From the NCBI GenBank assembly GCA_030452275.1, contig JAKDMR010000075.1, positions 1-8,031 on the forward strand: 8,031 bases of DNA, read 5' to 3'. Source of the stretch: Candidatus Nitrosocosmicus sp. GTDB lineage: Archaea > Thermoproteota > Nitrososphaeria > Nitrososphaerales > Nitrososphaeraceae. A program made the position numbers and the translations under genes. The notes below the pieces were generated by a model, which was not told the DNA's origin, ran no database searches, and saw only the letters and a list, made by a program, of their open reading frames with translations. This document shows, piece by piece, positions 5,764 through 8,031 of the stretch; the first letter of the stretch is position 1; each line of letters begins with the position of its first letter.

Positions 5764-6342
5764 TTAACCATAAATGTCAGAAGATGAAGAGAAAATTGAA
5801 TTAGGCAACAAAGCATAGTTTTGCATAACATCAAATGCAATTGAATGGCCCGACATATTTCCACTTCCGCCACCTGCAATGATGTCTAATATAAATAGCA
5901 ATAGTATAAACCCAGCCACTACAGAAGCAAGAATTATTATCTTATATTTCATTGTGCTAAGTGTCATTTTACTTTTCTTATCTGGAGAGGGCGACGTAGA
6001 AACAGAGGCATTAACTGTTCCATTACTAGCCGGATTAGCCTCCTTTAATTCCTCTTCGAGTACTCGCATTCTTTCTGTATGCTTGGATGTATTAAGCACG
6101 GGAACTTTTTTTACTATAGATCCATCAATTTTTGACTTGTGTATTTCATAAAGTATTAGATTTTTACCCTCTTTTGATCTTTGATTAAACAAATCTAAGG
6201 CTTCTTTATAATTTGAAAATTCTATGGTAGAACTAGTTTTAAATTTTCCAATGATTTCTATCAAGAATTTTTTTGTTATCTCTGAATCCTCTTTAGGGTC
6301 CAAATTAGAATCACCATCATTTTTATCTTTGATCCCTTCCAT
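5764..6342 (-). CDS. Single-pass membrane protein with transposon-derived C-terminus
   Basis: A 192-residue protein of unknown family. Residues 1-130 are polar and probably cytoplasmic. A compact, likely folded part at about 24-90 (KKFLIEIIGKFK, then EALDLFNQRSKEGKNLILYE) precedes a helical acidic stretch (ERMRVLEEELKEA, 90-102) and a Ser/Thr/Pro linker. One membrane helix spans about 134-156. A Gly-rich segment and a short tail follow, probably outside. The last 16 residues, ALLPNSIFSSSSDIYG, and the TAA lie inside the mobile element at 5676-5815. The original tail was YIESTANVDYITIIKT, now cut off at 5619-5675. The old and new tails are almost the same length, so the protein may still work. 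A TATATTAG/TTTTATA box is about 28 bases before the ATG and an AGGTGGGAG stretch is closer in. The gene is monocistronic. A sensing or anchoring role is possible but not shown. Confidence 0.72.
   Translation of the reverse strand: MEGIKDKNDGDSNLDPKEDSEITKKFLIEIIGKFKTSSTIEFSNYKEALDLFNQRSKEGKNLILYEIHKSKIDGSIVKKVPVLNTSKHTERMRVLEEELKEANPASNGTVNASVSTSPSPDKKSKMTLSTMKYKIIILASVVAGFILLLFILDIIAGGGSGNMSGHSIAFDVMQNYALLPNSIFSSSSDIYG
5799..5815 (-). repeat. Right 17-bp terminal inverted repeat
   Basis: AATTAGGCAACAAAGCA on the plus strand, a perfect reverse complement of 5676-5692. On the minus strand this repeat is read as coding sequence for residues A-L-L-P-N of the interrupted gene. Confidence 0.88.
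5816..5823. repeat. Right 8-bp target-site duplication
   Basis: TAGTTTTG, identical to 5668-5675. It still belongs to the coding frame of the membrane-protein gene, where it encodes part of Q-N-Y. Confidence 0.8.
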
Positions 6343-6365
6343 TTTTCAATCTCCCACCTTGTCTA

Positions 6366-6374
6366 ATATAAAAC
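6366..6374 (-). promoter_or_regulatory. TATA-like box of the single-pass membrane-protein gene
   Basis: The minus strand reads GTTTTATAT, centred about 28 bases before the ATG at 6342, the usual archaeal spacing for a transcript starting at or near the start codon. A GGTGGGAG stretch between box and ATG partly resembles a ribosome binding site. Confidence 0.5.
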
Positions 6375-6779
6375 TAAATACCTCTAGTATTTACGCTAAT
6401 TGGATTAAAAAAATTGATAAATGTATTCTTGTGTGGGATTGAGAAGCAAGGGAACAAGATAAATGCAAGATTGTATGAAAATAAAGGATTGTATATTCAG
6501 CCCCAAAAAGCAGAGATGAGGTTTTTCGACTGCAATTAGAAATATTTGCAATAATTAAAATTTAACTTGCCCATATTATTGCGCTCGTAGAAAGGTAGTG
6601 TTTCAAAGGGTTTGATTTGACTCACGGAATTTGGATTGATAATGCCAAAAACTAAGTTCGGTATCTTGAACCCTTTATGAAAAAGTAGAATATAATTCAG
6701 AATATCTAATAAAAGTTCAGTTCTAAATAATATACTTATTTCAATGTATTACATGTCATGCCAAAAAATTGATTTAATA
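6375..6779. other. Divergent intergenic region with no supported gene
   Basis: About 400 AT-rich bases between the divergently transcribed membrane-protein and zinc-finger genes. Short complementary segments occur (AAAGGGTT near 6606 and AACCCTTT near 6669, about 60 apart), but they do not form a convincing structure. A 56-codon plus-strand frame begins at 6744 and overlaps the zinc-finger gene in another frame. It is judged a shadow. No RNA gene was recognised. Confidence 0.5.
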
Positions 6780-6787
6780 CTTATATT
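6780..6787 (+). promoter_or_regulatory. TATA-like box of the C2H2 zinc-finger gene
   Basis: CTTATATT is centred about 28 bases before the TTG at 6812, which supports a leaderless TTG start for the zinc-finger microprotein. Confidence 0.45.
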
Positions 6788-6811
6788 TGCAGTTGCTGTA
6801 TACTTATTGAT

Positions 6812-6958
6812 TTGGGGACAGCTGCTGAACCATCTAATAAACCATCTGCGGATAATACTTGTCATCTCTGCGGAATCACTTTTGCTAATAAGGACGAGAA
6901 AGAAGAACACATGAAGCTTGAGCATTCAGAGCATAAACAGCCTAGTGGAGTTTCTTAA
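6812..6958 (+). CDS. C2H2 zinc-finger microprotein, 48 aa, TTG start
   Basis: A 48-residue frame with one classical C2H2 zinc finger: C17-x2-C20-x12-H33-x4-H38, with the conserved-type hydrophobic residues F24 and L36 between the ligand pairs. An extra His follows at 41. The N-terminal 16 residues are a polar linker (GTAAEPSNKPSADNT) and the tail is KQPSGVS. Small one-finger C2H2 proteins are known in archaea and are thought to bind DNA or proteins, but the target here is unknown. The frame has no ATG. The upstream in-frame stop is at about 6770, and TTG at 6812 is the best start because a TATATT box lies about 28 bases before it. ATT at 6806 is a weaker option. Small size and the lack of ATG make this gene easy to miss. 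A T-rich tract follows within 15-26 bases of the stop. Confidence 0.72.
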   Translation: MGTAAEPSNKPSADNTCHLCGITFANKDEKEEHMKLEHSEHKQPSGVS

Positions 6959-6972
6959 ATTTCATCTAAATA

Positions 6973-6984
6973 TTTTAATTTTTT
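6973..6984 (+). terminator. T-rich terminator after the zinc-finger gene
   Basis: TTTTAATTTTTT begins 15 bases after the TAA at 6958, with another T-run (CTGTTTTT) at about 7003-7010. Both fit oligo-T archaeal termination. Confidence 0.45.
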
Positions 6985-7596
6985 AAATAATAGCCCTTTT
7001 CCCTGTTTTTAATCTATTAAGGCCAAAAATAAGGTGATTAAACAGTCTAATGAAAAACAAGATTGTAAAGTTGAGGAGTCAATTGATTCGGCCGGACTTT
7101 AAATTTATTTATTAGAGTTCAGAATCTTCAAATCAAATGGGCCTACTCGATTGCGATAAAAAAAATAGTTCGTTGTATGGCTCATTGGACTAGAACGAGC
7201 ATGAAAAAACTAGGGCCAAGGCATTACAAAAAAAGCCAGGCATTAAGAGACAAGGTTCAAATTTAGGACAAAGAAAAAACACGAATTAGAAACCACTGAT
7301 AAAATACTATTATATATGCAAGAAGAAGAAAAGTTCCTGACCAGATTTTTTCAATTTTGAGATTAATACATCCATTCGTTCATACATTCAGAAACCGGAA
7401 CCATGATTAGAATGAGTTTTCCGAATCCAACATATTTCTCTTAGATTCAAGAAATAGCAGTATGTATCGTTTAATACAATTGTAAGTTTAAGCATCTCGG
7501 ATCTATGTAATATTTAGAGTATGTTAAAACCACCATCATACTTTTTACTTGGACACTTTCCAAAATATCCTAAAACTTTGGATTTATCCTAATTAT
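6985..7596. other. Gene-poor interval with only tiny frames
   Basis: About 600 AT-rich bases without a supported gene. A 21-codon frame at 7050-7115 (MKNKIVKLRSQLIRPDFKFI and one more residue) is preceded by AGGTGAT at 7032-7038, a good match to an archaeal Shine-Dalgarno sequence 11 bases before the ATG. A basic 29-codon frame at 7177-7266 (MAHWTRTSMKKLGPRHYKKS and on) has no promoter in place. A 13-base direct repeat, CATCATACTTTTT, occurs at 7534-7546 and 7608-7620. None of these is strong enough to call a gene. Confidence 0.45.
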
Positions 7597-7800
7597 CTAT
7601 TTTTTAACATCATACTTTTTTCCTCTGTCTTTTCTCTTGTCTTTGTTTTCTACTATTATCAAATTTAACAAAATAGGTTTTATCCTGGGGGCATTTAATA
7701 TTCTCTGATTTACTTCTTTATTTATCCGCCTTGTTACCTCAATTAAATAAGAGGTCTGCGTTATAACGTGATTGAGGTTCTTTGCAGTTTCAATATACAA
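7597..7800 (-). CDS. Weak hypothetical ORF, 67 aa, basic
   Basis: A 67-codon frame from TTG to TAG with no ATG. The product starts with a mixed helical stretch (ETAKNLNHVITQTSYLIEV) and has a hydrophobic patch (PILLNLIIVE, 42-51). It ends in a highly basic tail (NKDKRKDRGKKYDVKK, 52-67). No family is recognised. An AATATATG element is centred about 27 bases before the TTG, as for leaderless genes here, which is the main support. Against it, lysine- and isoleucine-rich frames arise easily in AT-rich DNA, the start is non-ATG, and the frame is closed by a stop only four codons upstream of the TTG. Confidence 0.3.
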   Translation of the reverse strand: MYIETAKNLNHVITQTSYLIEVTRRINKEVNQRILNAPRIKPILLNLIIVENKDKRKDRGKKYDVKK

Positions 7801-8031
7801 AATGGATCCAAATTATTCATCCACATATATTCTGAAAATATTCGCATTTTATTGGAGTAAAAATAGATCCTGCTTTCTTGCACTTCTATTGTTGCAATTT
7901 AGGTCCCAATTAACTCTAGTTATGTTTTAAGAATAAACTGCATGAAACATATAGGAAATCATCAATAAGTGGGAGAGACAATACTATTTTTAAAAGAGGT
8001 GTGTTTATTGTTGTCCTGCTGCGTTGTTGCC

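Larger units (their letters stand above)
5676..5815. mobile_element. 140-bp MITE-like non-autonomous transposon
   Basis: A 140-base element bounded by perfect 17-base terminal inverted repeats (TGCTTTGTTGCCTAATT at the left, its complement at the right) and flanked by perfect 8-base direct repeats. It encodes no transposase, so it must have been moved in trans by a related autonomous insertion sequence elsewhere. An internal inverted repeat (TGATAGG at 5707-5713, CCTATCA at 5729-5735) could form a hairpin. The TTTGTTGC core at the tip resembles the ends of IS6- or IS903-type elements, and an 8-base duplication is common in IS6, but family assignment is not possible from this alone. It lies in the 3' end of the minus-strand membrane-protein gene, supplying its last 16 sense codons and stop. 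Perfect ends and duplications suggest a recent insertion. Confidence 0.85.

Noticed and set aside
5879..6151. 90-codon plus-strand frame opposite the single-pass membrane protein
   Set aside because: It is the complement of that gene's membrane helix and linker and has no promoter of its own.
6744..6914. 56-codon plus-strand frame with a hydrophobic N-terminus
   Set aside because: It overlaps the C2H2 zinc-finger frame, whose complete C-x2-C-x12-H-x4-H motif and promoter spacing are better evidence. The second half of this frame is simply that gene read out of phase.
7177..7266. Basic 29-codon frame (MAHWTRTSMKKLGPRHYKKS and on), with possible continuation in other frames to about 7362
   Set aside because: Combining frames would need one or more indels and no family is recognised. 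There is no TATA box at the right distance.
7534..7620. Direct repeat CATCATACTTTTT, 74 bases apart
   Set aside because: It is short and AT-rich, with no inverted ends or duplicated flanks, so it is compatible with chance.

Overview
The window looks archaeal, most likely an AT-rich ammonia-oxidising thaumarchaeon of the Nitrososphaerales (Nitrosocosmicus-like). This is inferred from protein style and promoter architecture, not from a database match. Several genes have a TATA-like box centred about 22-28 bases before the predicted start codon and no Shine-Dalgarno sequence. That is the layout of leaderless archaeal transcripts, and it helps choose starts here.

Layout, left to right. Positions 1-894 are mostly non-coding, with a 48-residue zinc-ribbon microprotein on the minus strand (248-394), a 14-bp palindrome and one doubtful 57-codon frame. 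A small four-helix membrane protein follows on the plus strand (895-1263). Next come minus-strand genes: a secreted Ser/Asn-rich protein dense in N-glycosylation sequons (1437-1988), and a tight two-gene unit made of a TIM-barrel sugar-phosphate isomerase-like protein (3117-3935) followed by an EboC-like UbiA-family prenyltransferase (2115-3083). These two resemble parts of the ebo metabolite-transport cluster. Beyond them is a secreted NHL-repeat beta-propeller gene (4112-5151) split by one -1 frameshift at about 4915. Then comes a single-pass membrane protein (5764-6342) whose 3' end lies inside a small mobile element. The right end is sparse, with a C2H2 zinc-finger microprotein (6812-6958, plus) and a weak basic ORF (7597-7800, minus).

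The most notable structure is at 5668-5823. A 140-bp element has perfect 17-bp terminal inverted repeats and is flanked by a perfect 8-bp direct repeat (TAGTTTTG), so it is a MITE-like non-autonomous transposon. It has inserted in the 3' end of the membrane-protein gene. The element supplies the last 16 codons and the stop. Removing it in silico restores an open frame that runs into the flanking DNA and ends at a TAG at 5619-5621, so the original tail can still be read.

No rRNA, tRNA, CRISPR array or transposase was seen. Apart from the isomerase-prenyltransferase pair, the genes look like independently transcribed single units. Most products are predicted to be membrane or secreted proteins, plus two tiny zinc-binding proteins.
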